Shown: positions 16,436 through 26,093 of the stretch, piece by piece | Layout of the letters: every line of letters begins with the position of its first letter | Position numbering within the stretch: position 1 is the stretch's first letter | From: Azospirillum sp. | Lineage (GTDB): Bacteria; Pseudomonadota; Alphaproteobacteria; Azospirillales; Azospirillaceae | DNA length: 64,000 bases | Assembly (NCBI GenBank): GCA_016124535.1 | Contig: WGNK01000041.1 | Location: forward strand, 78,569 to 142,568 | Direction of reading: 5' to 3' | Made by a program: the position numbers and the translations under genes | Notes under the pieces: model-generated | Databases searched by the model: none | Seen by the model: only the letters and a program-made list of their open reading frames with translations | Told to the model about the DNA's origin: nothing

Positions 16436-17630
16436 GGTTCCTGAAATCGTGATGCTGCACGGTGGCTCGGCCAAGGCGGCGGCGGCGGCAGATGCGCGCA
16501 TCATGATTGTCGACGACAACCGGATCAACCTTCACCTGCTGACGGCAATTCTCGAACGGAACGGCCTGTCCCGTTTCGAATTTGCCCAGGACGGGCGAGA
16601 GGCACTGACCAAGCTGGCCAAATTCGATCCCGATCTGATTCTGCTCGATTTGATGATGCCCGACCTCGATGGTTTCGAGGTCTGCCGGCGCATGCGCCTC
16701 GATCCCCGCTATGCCGAATTGCCGATCCTGGTTCAGAGCAGCCTCAATCGCCCGGAAGACCGGGCACGCGCCTTCGCCGCCGGTGCCACCGACTATGTCA
16801 GCAAGCCGATCAATGCGGCCGAACTGATGGCGCGCATCCGCATCCACCTGCAAAACCGCTTCCTGATCCGTCGGTTGCGCGATTATCGCCATCACACCGA
16901 ACGGGAATTGGCGATGGCGCGTCAGATGCAAGAACAGCTGATGCCCCAAGCCGCGCAGCTTCTGAGCCTGGAAGCCGATCTCGGCATCAGGGTCGGCGCC
17001 CAATTCGCACCGACCTCGGAACTGGGCGGCGATTCCTGGGATTTGCGGCGCGATGGCCGGGGCCGGCTGCTGGTCTGGCTGATCGATTTTTCCGGCCACG
17101 GGGTCGGTGCGGCGCTGAATGTGTTCCGCCTGCACGCGATTTTGAAATCCATCGGGCTCGACGACTTCGATCCGGCGGCATTTCTGGAAACGATCAATCG
17201 CCGGCTCTGCACACTGCTGCAGACCGGACAGTTTGCCACCATGCTGGCCGGCGTGGTCGATCCGGAGCGGGACCGGTTCCTCTATGCCTCGGCGGGCTCG
17301 ACCCGGCCGATGGTCTGGGCGCCCGGCGCGACGCTGCCGACCCTGGGCGACAGCCGGGGCTTGCCGGCCGGCATCTTCTCGGGGGCAAGTTACGAGAACC
17401 GCAGCCTGCCGCTGCCGGCCGGCGGCTCCTTGTTCCTTTATAGTGACGCCGCTATCGAGCTGCCGGTTGACGATGGCGTGCTCGACGACGAGGGGCTGGC
17501 CGGACTGGTCGGCGAGTGCATCGACGAGCCCGACTGTCGGACCCTGCTGGAGCGGGTGCTTGGCAAATTGGCCAAGCTGGGCAGCTTCGAAGACGATCTG
17601 ACCGCCGTGGTCCTGCAGCGCCTGCGCTAA
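16428..17630 (+). CDS. Receiver-PP2C serine phosphatase (RsbU/SpoIIE type)
   Basis: A 400-aa receiver-controlled phosphatase. The receiver has Asp29-Asp30, Asp74 (LILLDLMMP) and Lys126. The PP2C domain keeps SELGGDSWD (Asp202), IDFSGHG (Asp220), LYSDAAIE (Asp340) and FEDDLT (Asp389-Asp390). It should dephosphorylate the STAS protein when its receiver is phosphorylated, freeing the partner of the HATPase. The GTG at 16428 overlaps the end of the preceding gene. An ATG at 16452 is an alternative. A kinase for the receiver could be CheA or the transporter kinase upstream, but this is unproven. Confidence 0.9.
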   Translation: MPEVPEIVMLHGGSAKAAAAADARIMIVDDNRINLHLLTAILERNGLSRFEFAQDGREALTKLAKFDPDLILLDLMMPDLDGFEVCRRMRLDPRYAELPILVQSSLNRPEDRARAFAAGATDYVSKPINAAELMARIRIHLQNRFLIRRLRDYRHHTERELAMARQMQEQLMPQAAQLLSLEADLGIRVGAQFAPTSELGGDSWDLRRDGRGRLLVWLIDFSGHGVGAALNVFRLHAILKSIGLDDFDPAAFLETINRRLCTLLQTGQFATMLAGVVDPERDRFLYASAGSTRPMVWAPGATLPTLGDSRGLPAGIFSGASYENRSLPLPAGGSLFLYSDAAIELPVDDGVLDDEGLAGLVGECIDEPDCRTLLERVLGKLAKLGSFEDDLTAVVLQRLR

Positions 17631-17661
17631 AGTTCTGACCGCCGCGCTTCGAGAAGAAGAC

Positions 17662-17719
17662 GAGGGTTCCGTCCCGCGGGAGCGGCTCGGTTCCGTCGGA
17701 GCCGGAACGCTCGACCCTC
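17662..17719. terminator. Possible bidirectional stem-loop between convergent genes
   Basis: GAGGGT at 17662-17667 pairs with ACCCTC at 17714-17719, and shorter GAGC/GCTC arms nest inside. It lies between the convergent receiver-phosphatase and flotillin genes. No T-tract follows on either strand, so an intrinsic terminator is only a possibility. Confidence 0.3.
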
Positions 17720-17727
17720 TGCGGCGA

Positions 17728-19452
17728 TCAGCCGGATTTGGCCGGCGGCGGCTCGTTTGCCCCGGTCGCGGCCTTCAACAGGCCGTCGACCGGATTGTTG
17801 CCGGCGAATCCGGCTTCGGCGAGCAGACGATCGACGATCGGAGCATTGGCGCGATAGGCGAGCAAGGCTTCGACGAAGCGGTCGGCTCCCCCCGCCGGTG
17901 CACCGGCTCCGGGTGCGGCGCCTCCGCCCAAAGCGGTGCCACCCCGCTGCCCCATGTCGATGATCTTGACCTCGCCGATCTTCTCGATCGGGCGCACCGC
18001 CTCGGCCAGCGCCAAGGGGATGATCCGCAGCCGCTCTTTGGTGACCTCAAGATCGATGATCGCCGCCGACAGCGTATTGCGGGCTTCGTTGAGCCGGCGC
18101 TGGCCCTCGGCATCGACCTCGTATTCGCGCGCCTTGGCTTCGGCCCGGACCTTGACCGCTTCGGCCTCGGCCACCGCCTCGGTGCGCAGCGCCTGGGCCC
18201 GGTCCTGGGCGGCATCGTGTTCGGCACGGGCCGCCACGGTGACCTTGGTCGCCTCCTGTTCCGCCTGCTGGCGCGCCGAAATCACCGCGATCTGGCGTTC
18301 GCGCTCGGCGCGAGCCACCTCGCGCGCGGTCGCGACCCCTTCCTCGGCGGCGGTGGCAAGCGCCCTCGCCTCTTCCGCCTGGGCACGCGCCTCGGATTCG
18401 GCGCGGCTCTTATCGGCGACCAGGATCGCACGCTCCTGGTTGGCGATCTCGATGTCCCGCTGCTTGGCGATCTTGAGCGTCTCGGCGTTGCGTTCGCTTT
18501 CGATCCGGCGGCTCTGGATGGCGAGGTCGGCCTCGATCTGGGCGCTCTCGCGCGCCTGCTTGGCCGTGGCCTGCCGCTCGGCAATCGCCAGCTCGGAGAT
18601 GATCCGGGCCTCTTCCTCGGCACGCCTGGCCTCGGCCTCCTTCTGGGCCGCTTCGGCGCGGGTCGCGGCGGTCTTGTTGGCGATGTCGCGCTGCTGATTG
18701 AGCTCGGCCTCCTGCTTCTGGCGCTCGATGTCGAGCGTGCGCTGGCGCGCCTCGAGGTCCTGCTGGGCGATCGCGACCTCGGCATCGCGCACGGTCTTGT
18801 TGCGCTCCTGGCGCTTTTGCTCGGTGATGCGCACCAGGGCGGCCAGCCCTTCGGCATCGAACGCATTGTTGGGATTGAAGAATTTCGTATCGGTCTGATC
18901 GAGTTTGGTCAGCGACGCGCTTTCCAGCTCCAACCCGTTGAGTTCGAGGTCGCGCGCCACCGTGGTCTGGACCGCCTGGACGAAATCGGCCCGCTGCTCC
19001 TGGAGATCGGCCAGCGACATGGTTGCGGCGACGCTGCGCAAGGCATCGACGAACTTGGCCTCGACCAGTTCGCGCAGCAATCCCGCATTGTTGGTGCGGT
19101 CGCCGAGCGTCTGGGCCGCGAGAGCAATCGAGCTGGCATCCGGCTTGACCCGGACATAGAACTCGACCCCGATATCGACCCGCATCCGGTCTTTGGTGAT
19201 CATGGCATCGGCGTCCTTGCGCTGGACGTCGAGCCGCAGGGTCTGGAGATTGACCCAGCAGATGCTCTGAAACACCGGCAGCACCACGGCACCGCCGTCC
19301 TGGATGACCTTCTGGCCGCCGAGGCCGGTGCGGACGAAGGCCCGGTCTTTGGCCGATCGGACGTAGAGCCGGGCAATCACCAGGCCGATACCGAGGATCG
19401 CCACCAGGACCAACAGCGCCGGCAGCATGAGCACGATCAACTGATCCGCCAT
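17728..19452 (-). CDS. Flotillin-family membrane scaffold protein (YqiK-like)
   Basis: A 574-aa protein with an N-terminal membrane helix (about residues 6-28), an SPFH/PHB domain (about 30-220) and a long Ala/Glu/Arg-rich coiled coil (about 220-460). A Gly/Ala-rich C-terminal tail follows, with a conserved end (FVEALLAYRANAPIVDRLL). Flotillins organise membrane microdomains. It lies 26 bases downstream of a YqiJ-like gene, the standard bacterial yqiJ-yqiK arrangement. Confidence 0.9.
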   Translation of the reverse strand: MADQLIVLMLPALLVLVAILGIGLVIARLYVRSAKDRAFVRTGLGGQKVIQDGGAVVLPVFQSICWVNLQTLRLDVQRKDADAMITKDRMRVDIGVEFYVRVKPDASSIALAAQTLGDRTNNAGLLRELVEAKFVDALRSVAATMSLADLQEQRADFVQAVQTTVARDLELNGLELESASLTKLDQTDTKFFNPNNAFDAEGLAALVRITEQKRQERNKTVRDAEVAIAQQDLEARQRTLDIERQKQEAELNQQRDIANKTAATRAEAAQKEAEARRAEEEARIISELAIAERQATAKQARESAQIEADLAIQSRRIESERNAETLKIAKQRDIEIANQERAILVADKSRAESEARAQAEEARALATAAEEGVATAREVARAERERQIAVISARQQAEQEATKVTVAARAEHDAAQDRAQALRTEAVAEAEAVKVRAEAKAREYEVDAEGQRRLNEARNTLSAAIIDLEVTKERLRIIPLALAEAVRPIEKIGEVKIIDMGQRGGTALGGGAAPGAGAPAGGADRFVEALLAYRANAPIVDRLLAEAGFAGNNPVDGLLKAATGANEPPPAKSG

Positions 19453-19478
19453 GACGAGGTATCCTCCTCAACCCTGGT

Positions 19479-20249
19479 TCATTTGCGTGGTTCACTCGTC
19501 CGGTCCGCCTGCCCGGTTGGCGTTCCGGCCGGAATCACCAGCAGAACGCCGCCGCGGCAGCCGACGACGACGGCACTGCCGCCCTGGGCGATCTCGATGC
19601 CCGGTTCGGCTGGTTCCAGACGGGGAAAGTGCCAATTACCGCGCCGATCCTGGAGCTTGCCGCGGGCGACCACCCCGGCGCGCACCGGTCCCACCGTGAC
19701 CTCGACCCCGGCGCCGATGAAATCGCCATCGACCACGGCATAGCTTTCGTCGCGCGGTACCAGTTGCCCGATTGAACGGCTGGCCAGCCGGGTCGCGGGC
19801 ACCGCGACGAACCCGGCGAGCACGACCGCAACCATACCCGGCAATGGCGCCACCAGCGCCGCCGCCAGCCCCTGAGCCAGAAACCCGAAGGCGGAAAAGC
19901 TGGCGAGCAGCGCCATCAGCAGCGTCAGCACTGGCACCCGGCCGGCATTGAGCCAATCGAAGGCGCTGGCCAGCGGGCCGGGGTGGTGGGCCTGATTTCC
20001 CCCCTGCCCCTGAATTCCCTCAGGATGCGGAAATGGAAAGGCATCGGTGCCGACCGACGGCCCGTCGGGGATGGCCGCCTCGGCCATCGCGGCATCCGGC
20101 GGACCGGCCTCGAAACCGACCGCACTGTCGATCGCCCCCGAAGCCGAAGCGCCCAACAGCAAAGTCACCAGTTCAACCGCGACCAGCCCGGCCAGAATCA
20201 GGGCGGCGGTCGAAAATGGCGCAAAACCAGGGCTTGCGAGCAATTCCAC
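19479..20249 (-). CDS. YqiJ-like integral membrane protein with OB-fold domain
   Basis: A protein of about 256 aa from a GTG at 20249 (M-ELLASPGFAPFSTAALILA). An ATG further upstream at 20342 is less likely because the added residues look non-conserved. It has an N-terminal membrane helix, two central hydrophobic spans (about residues 95-150), and a small C-terminal beta-rich OB-fold-type domain (GQLVPRDESYAVVDGDFIGA). YqiJ proteins work with flotillin in membrane domain organisation. It is cotranscribed with the flotillin gene. Confidence 0.75.
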   Translation of the reverse strand: MELLASPGFAPFSTAALILAGLVAVELVTLLLGASASGAIDSAVGFEAGPPDAAMAEAAIPDGPSVGTDAFPFPHPEGIQGQGGNQAHHPGPLASAFDWLNAGRVPVLTLLMALLASFSAFGFLAQGLAAALVAPLPGMVAVVLAGFVAVPATRLASRSIGQLVPRDESYAVVDGDFIGAGVEVTVGPVRAGVVARGKLQDRRGNWHFPRLEPAEPGIEIAQGGSAVVVGCRGGVLLVIPAGTPTGQADRTSEPRK

Positions 20250-20351
20250 GGCGTGGCTCCGGTCGTGGCATGCGCGGCCGGGCCCCTGTCGAGCCCCCGA
20301 CCGCTGGCCGAGAGATATGGGTCTCTCCCGGCCAGTCGGCAAGGCGAACCA

Positions 20352-22292
<1,941 letters not shown>

Positions 22293-22444
22293 AGGCTGGC
22301 GGTTCCCCCAAGAGTTTGTGTGGTTATAGCAGCTCGGTCCCGGAGACCCGGTCACGGTCCCTCTTTTTACCTCTCCTTAAAGAACGGCATTATCCACAGT
22401 TGGCCGGATCGAGACAAGCGACGTGTCGTCGCCCGAAAACCGGC

Positions 22445-22864
22445 TCAGCCGGAGAGTCCGCCCAATTCACAAATCCGCCGCCATTCCTCGTCGGCAACCG
22501 GTGAAACCGACAGCCGGGACTGACGGACCAGGGCCATGCCGGCCAGCGTCGGGTCCGCCTTGATTTGCTTCAGACTGACCGGGTGGAGCAGCGGCAGAAT
22601 CGGGCCGACATCGATCATGCCGAAGCGGCCGCTGGAATCGGACGGATCAGGATAATACTCGCGCACCACTTCGGCAATGCCGACAATCTCAAGTCCCTCG
22701 TTGGAGTGGTAGAAGAAGCAGCGGTCGCCGACCTCCATCGCCTTGAGATTATTCGCCGCCTGATGGTTGCGAACGCCGTTCCAATGGGTTCGCCCGTCCG
22801 CGACCAGCTGATCCCAGGAATATTTGAACGGTTCCGACTTGAGCAGCCAGTGGGCCATGGTCAC
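22445..22864 (-). CDS. EVE-domain protein
   Basis: A 139-aa EVE-domain (PUA-like fold) protein. It has the N-terminal MAHWLLKSEPFKYSWDQL, the WNGVRNHQAANNLKAMEVGD segment and the FYHSNEGLEIVGIAEV strand. EVE domains bind modified bases in other systems. The stand-alone proteobacterial version has no confirmed role. A GTG at 22864 overlaps the YciI stop (GTGA). An ATG at 22858 is equally possible. Confidence 0.9.
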   Translation of the reverse strand: MTMAHWLLKSEPFKYSWDQLVADGRTHWNGVRNHQAANNLKAMEVGDRCFFYHSNEGLEIVGIAEVVREYYPDPSDSSGRFGMIDVGPILPLLHPVSLKQIKADPTLAGMALVRQSRLSVSPVADEEWRRICELGGLSG

Positions 22865-23154
22865 GCCGCGGCAGGAGACGGGATCACCTGGCGAAACGGG
22901 TGGATCGCCACCGACTGGAACAGGCCGGCGGCGCCATAGGGATCGCCGTCACGGAAGGCCTCGGCGGCGGCCCGGTCGGCGCACTCGACCACCAGCAGGC
23001 TGCCGACCATGCCGGTACCGTCGTCGGAGAGCAGCGGCCCGGCCAATAAGATGCGGTCGCCAAGACTCTTCAGATAGGCAAGATGAGCCGCTCGATTGGC
23101 CAGGCGAACCTCGCCATGGCCGGGCTTGTCGGTGCAGTAGACCATGAACAGCAT
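22861..23154 (-). CDS. YciI-family protein
   Basis: A 97-aa YciI-like ferredoxin-fold protein beginning MLFMVYCTDKPG. It has the family pattern of a conserved His (RAAHLAYLKSLGDRILLAGP), DDGTGMVGSLLVVE, and DPYGAAGLFQSVAIHPFRQV near the end. Its biochemical role is not established. The YciI-EVE pairing is common in alphaproteobacteria. Confidence 0.88.
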   Translation of the reverse strand: MLFMVYCTDKPGHGEVRLANRAAHLAYLKSLGDRILLAGPLLSDDGTGMVGSLLVVECADRAAAEAFRDGDPYGAAGLFQSVAIHPFRQVIPSPAAA

Positions 23155-23167
23155 CGGAAGAGTCTCC

Positions 23168-24547
23168 TTAAACAGGCCGCAAGCGCTGGCCGGGGAAGAT
23201 CGCGCGGACCACGGTGCCGCGCCCGACCGCGCTGGTCAACTCCAGACGGCCGCCGTGGCCCTCGACCAGTGCCTTGGCCAGGGGCAAGCCCAACCCGGTG
23301 CCGTCCTCGCGCCCCGGATTGCCGCTGCCGATCCGGCCGAACGGCGCCATCGCCGTGGTGATGTCCGCGGCGGCAATGCCAATGCCGGTATCGGCCACCG
23401 CCAACACCAGATCGCCGGCCTCGTCGCACGCCGCCGACACCGTCACCCGACCGCCCGACGGCGTCGACTTGATCGCATTCGACAGCAGATTGCCGAGGAT
23501 CTGGTTGAGGCGCCGGGGATCGGCGACCAGCGGCGGCAGTCCTGGAGCCACCTCGCAGGTCAGCGCTAGCTTCTTGTGGCGCGCCGGCAGCGCCATCATC
23601 CGCATCATGTGCGCGATGGTGCGGCTGAGATCGAGCGGCTCCTCATCGAGCACCATCCGGCCCGCCTCGATTCGGGCCATGTCGAGGGTGTCGTTGATCA
23701 ATTCTAGGAGATGGCGGCCGGCGGTCAGGATATCCTGTGCGAATTCGGCATAGGTCGCATGGCCGAGCGGGCCCAGACTCTGCTCGACCAGGAACTCTGA
23801 GCAGCCGATCACCGCGTTGAGCGGCGCCCGCAGCTCCGAGCCGACCAGGGTCAGGAAGCGCGTGCGGAGATGGGCGCCCTCCTCGGCATCGCGACGCGCC
23901 ACCACCATGGCGTCCTCCAGCCGTTTGCGCTCGCTGATATCGAGCGCAATCGAGGCGACGCCGCGCACCGTACCATCATCGCCGTGAAGCGGCACCAATG
24001 CCACCAGCCAGTCCCGGATCACGCCATCGACCCCGGCATACTGGTCTTCGAACAAAGGCGGCGCGCGGCCGTTGTCGATCACATCGCGCTCGCGGCTCCG
24101 GACATGGGCCCCGCGGGTGTCCCCGGCCAGATCGGGATCGGTGCGGCCGACCGACTGGTCCGGCGTGACGCCGAACTGCCGGGCCAGATGCCGGTTCATG
24201 AACAGATAGCGCAGAGCCGCGTCCTTGATCCCGATCGCGATCGGGATTTCATCGAACATCCGGCGCAGCTGCCCGGGAATCGGATCCGGGCGGTTGAGAT
24301 CCAGGGTCGCCAGCCGCCAGAACGGTGGAGCGCCAAAATCGACGACCTGCAATTCGGCATTCGCCGGCAGCGTCACCAGCGTTCCGGCCATGGCATCGGC
24401 GGTGCTGTTGAGCGCCCGCGCGAAGGCGGCGGTCGCCTGGAGGCAGCGCCCGCGCTCGTCGAGCAGTGCGATGGGCGCCGAGGTTGCTGCGAACAGCGCC
24501 TGGGCCACCGTGATCGCGTTCCGCTCCGCCGTGGGATTGCTCATCAT
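23168..24547 (-). CDS. PAS-containing PdhS-like histidine kinase lacking the phosphoacceptor histidine
   Basis: A cytoplasmic protein of about 459 aa. An N-terminal PAS-like region is followed by a clear PAS domain (about 92-205) and a HisKA dimerisation domain. The H box reads VGSELRAPLNAVIG, so the histidine is Ser237 (codon TCG on the coding strand). The HATPase is complete: NLLSNAIKSTP, ADTGIGIAAAD and GTGLGLPLAKALVE. The segment GPLGHATYAEFAQDIL and the G2 pattern resemble the PleC/DivJ (PdhS) family. In that family Caulobacter DivL is a known member without histidine (Tyr instead). It is divergent from a related receiver-kinase. The start could be ATG 24547, ATG 24544 or TTG 24562. Confidence 0.88.
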   Translation of the reverse strand: MMSNPTAERNAITVAQALFAATSAPIALLDERGRCLQATAAFARALNSTADAMAGTLVTLPANAELQVVDFGAPPFWRLATLDLNRPDPIPGQLRRMFDEIPIAIGIKDAALRYLFMNRHLARQFGVTPDQSVGRTDPDLAGDTRGAHVRSRERDVIDNGRAPPLFEDQYAGVDGVIRDWLVALVPLHGDDGTVRGVASIALDISERKRLEDAMVVARRDAEEGAHLRTRFLTLVGSELRAPLNAVIGCSEFLVEQSLGPLGHATYAEFAQDILTAGRHLLELINDTLDMARIEAGRMVLDEEPLDLSRTIAHMMRMMALPARHKKLALTCEVAPGLPPLVADPRRLNQILGNLLSNAIKSTPSGGRVTVSAACDEAGDLVLAVADTGIGIAAADITTAMAPFGRIGSGNPGREDGTGLGLPLAKALVEGHGGRLELTSAVGRGTVVRAIFPGQRLRPV

Positions 24548-24832
24548 CGACGCCGCCCTCAAGCCCTTCCTGGTGGCCGAAATGGCCAGGGTGCCCTTTT
24601 ACGTCATCATCGCGGTTGACGATCCGCTGTCAAGACCACCATCCAGCCCGGTCGGGGACAAAAAGTCATAAATTATTAAGGGTTAAGCTGCGACAATCGC
24701 GGTCGATCGAGGCGCTTGCCGGGCCCCCCCGGGTGGACTTCGTGGCGGGTGTCCGCTCTGCCGTGCGTGATTTCGCAGACGCCGGGGCTGATCTTGCGGG
24801 ACAAGCGCGCCAGCGACCGCTAGACTTCGACC

Positions 24833-26083
24833 ATGATCGACTTCGATGACGATGTCATGATCTTCTCCCAAGAGTCCGCGCCCGATGCCTCGGCCGCGGC
24901 GCTAACGGCTGCGCCCGACCCCTGGAAGATTTTGGTGGTCGACGACGACGATGGCGTGCTGGCGATCACCCGGGCGGCCCTTGCCGGCTGCCAGTTCATG
25001 GGCCGGCCGCTGGAGCTGATTCTGGCCAATTCCTCAGCCCGCGCCCGGCATCACTTGCGCGAGCGTCCCGATATCGCGCTGGTCCTGCTCGACGTGGTGA
25101 TGGAGACCGAAGACGCCGGGCTGCGTCTGACCCGCGAAATCCGCGAGGACATGAACCGTCAGGCGCTGCGCATCATCCTGCGCACCGGCCAACCCGGCAT
25201 GGCGCCGGAGCGCGAGGTCGTGCTGCGCTACGATATCAACGACTACCGGCTGAAGACCGACATGACCGTGCAGTCGCTGTTCACCACGGTGATCGCCGGC
25301 TTGCGCGGCTACCACGAGATCGCCTCGCGGATCCGCGCCGAAGAGACGGCGATCATGGCCAACCGCGCCAAATCCCAATTCCTCGCCAACATCAATCACG
25401 AACTGCGAACGCCGCTGAACGCTATCATCGGTCTTGCCGAGCTGATGGAAAGCGAGGTCTTCGGCCCGATCGAGAACGAGCAGTATCGCCAGTTCCTGGG
25501 CGACATCACCCGATCCGGGCGCGACCTCTACGAGACCCTGGAAACCATCCTCGACGTTGCCAGTTTCGAAATCGGCACAGTGGTACTGCGACCGGAAGCG
25601 CTCGTCATGGCTCCATTCCTGGAGCGTTCGGTCCGGACCATGCGCCCGCTGGCCGACGAGGCGGGACTGACGTTGCGCCTGGACTTGCCCGAAACCCTGC
25701 CGCTGTTGTGGGCGGACCCGCGTCGGCTGCGCCAGGCGCTGTTGGGGCTGGTCGCCAATGGCATCAAGTTCAGCCAACCCGGCGGTCTGGTCTCGGTCAC
25801 GGTGTCGCCCGCCGCCGACGATCACATCGCGATCACCATCGCCGACCAGGGCATCGGCATGACCGCTCGGGAAACCGCCGCCGCGCTGATGCCATTTTCC
25901 CAGATCGATGGCGGGTTGCCGGGGCGTCTCCAGGGGACCGGCCTGGGCCTGCCGCTGGCCGCCCTGATCGTCGAGCGCCACCACGGCCGGCTGGCGATCG
26001 AAAGCGAACCTGGACAGGGCACCACCGTCCGCCTGACCCTGCCCTCCACGCTGGCAGCCGAGGCCCGCGGCCTCAAAGTTTAG
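24833..26083 (+). CDS. Receiver-histidine kinase fusion (PdhS-like kinase core)
   Basis: A 416-aa protein. An N-terminal receiver (about 31-155) has VVDDDDG, Asp87 in LVLLDVVMETEDAG, and the unusual RTGQPGMAPEREVVLRYDIN segment typical of receivers that usually precede DUF3369. DUF3369 is absent here. HisKA follows directly with INHELRTPLNAIIG (His189) and FGPIENEQYRQFLGDI. The HATPase has ADQGIGMTARE and GTGLGLPLAALIV. The kinase is presumably controlled by phosphorylation of its own receiver. It is divergent from the His-less paralogue across about 285 bases. Its target is unknown. Confidence 0.88.
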   Translation: MIDFDDDVMIFSQESAPDASAAALTAAPDPWKILVVDDDDGVLAITRAALAGCQFMGRPLELILANSSARARHHLRERPDIALVLLDVVMETEDAGLRLTREIREDMNRQALRIILRTGQPGMAPEREVVLRYDINDYRLKTDMTVQSLFTTVIAGLRGYHEIASRIRAEETAIMANRAKSQFLANINHELRTPLNAIIGLAELMESEVFGPIENEQYRQFLGDITRSGRDLYETLETILDVASFEIGTVVLRPEALVMAPFLERSVRTMRPLADEAGLTLRLDLPETLPLLWADPRRLRQALLGLVANGIKFSQPGGLVSVTVSPAADDHIAITIADQGIGMTARETAAALMPFSQIDGGLPGRLQGTGLGLPLAALIVERHHGRLAIESEPGQGTTVRLTLPSTLAAEARGLKV

Positions 26084-26093
26084 GCCTCAAGGT

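Noticed and set aside
24671..24686. TTAA-GGG-TTAA resembling a CtrA box between the two PdhS-like kinase genes
   Set aside because: CtrA sites need TTAA-N7-TTAA; here the spacer is 3 bases, so the match is not sufficient.
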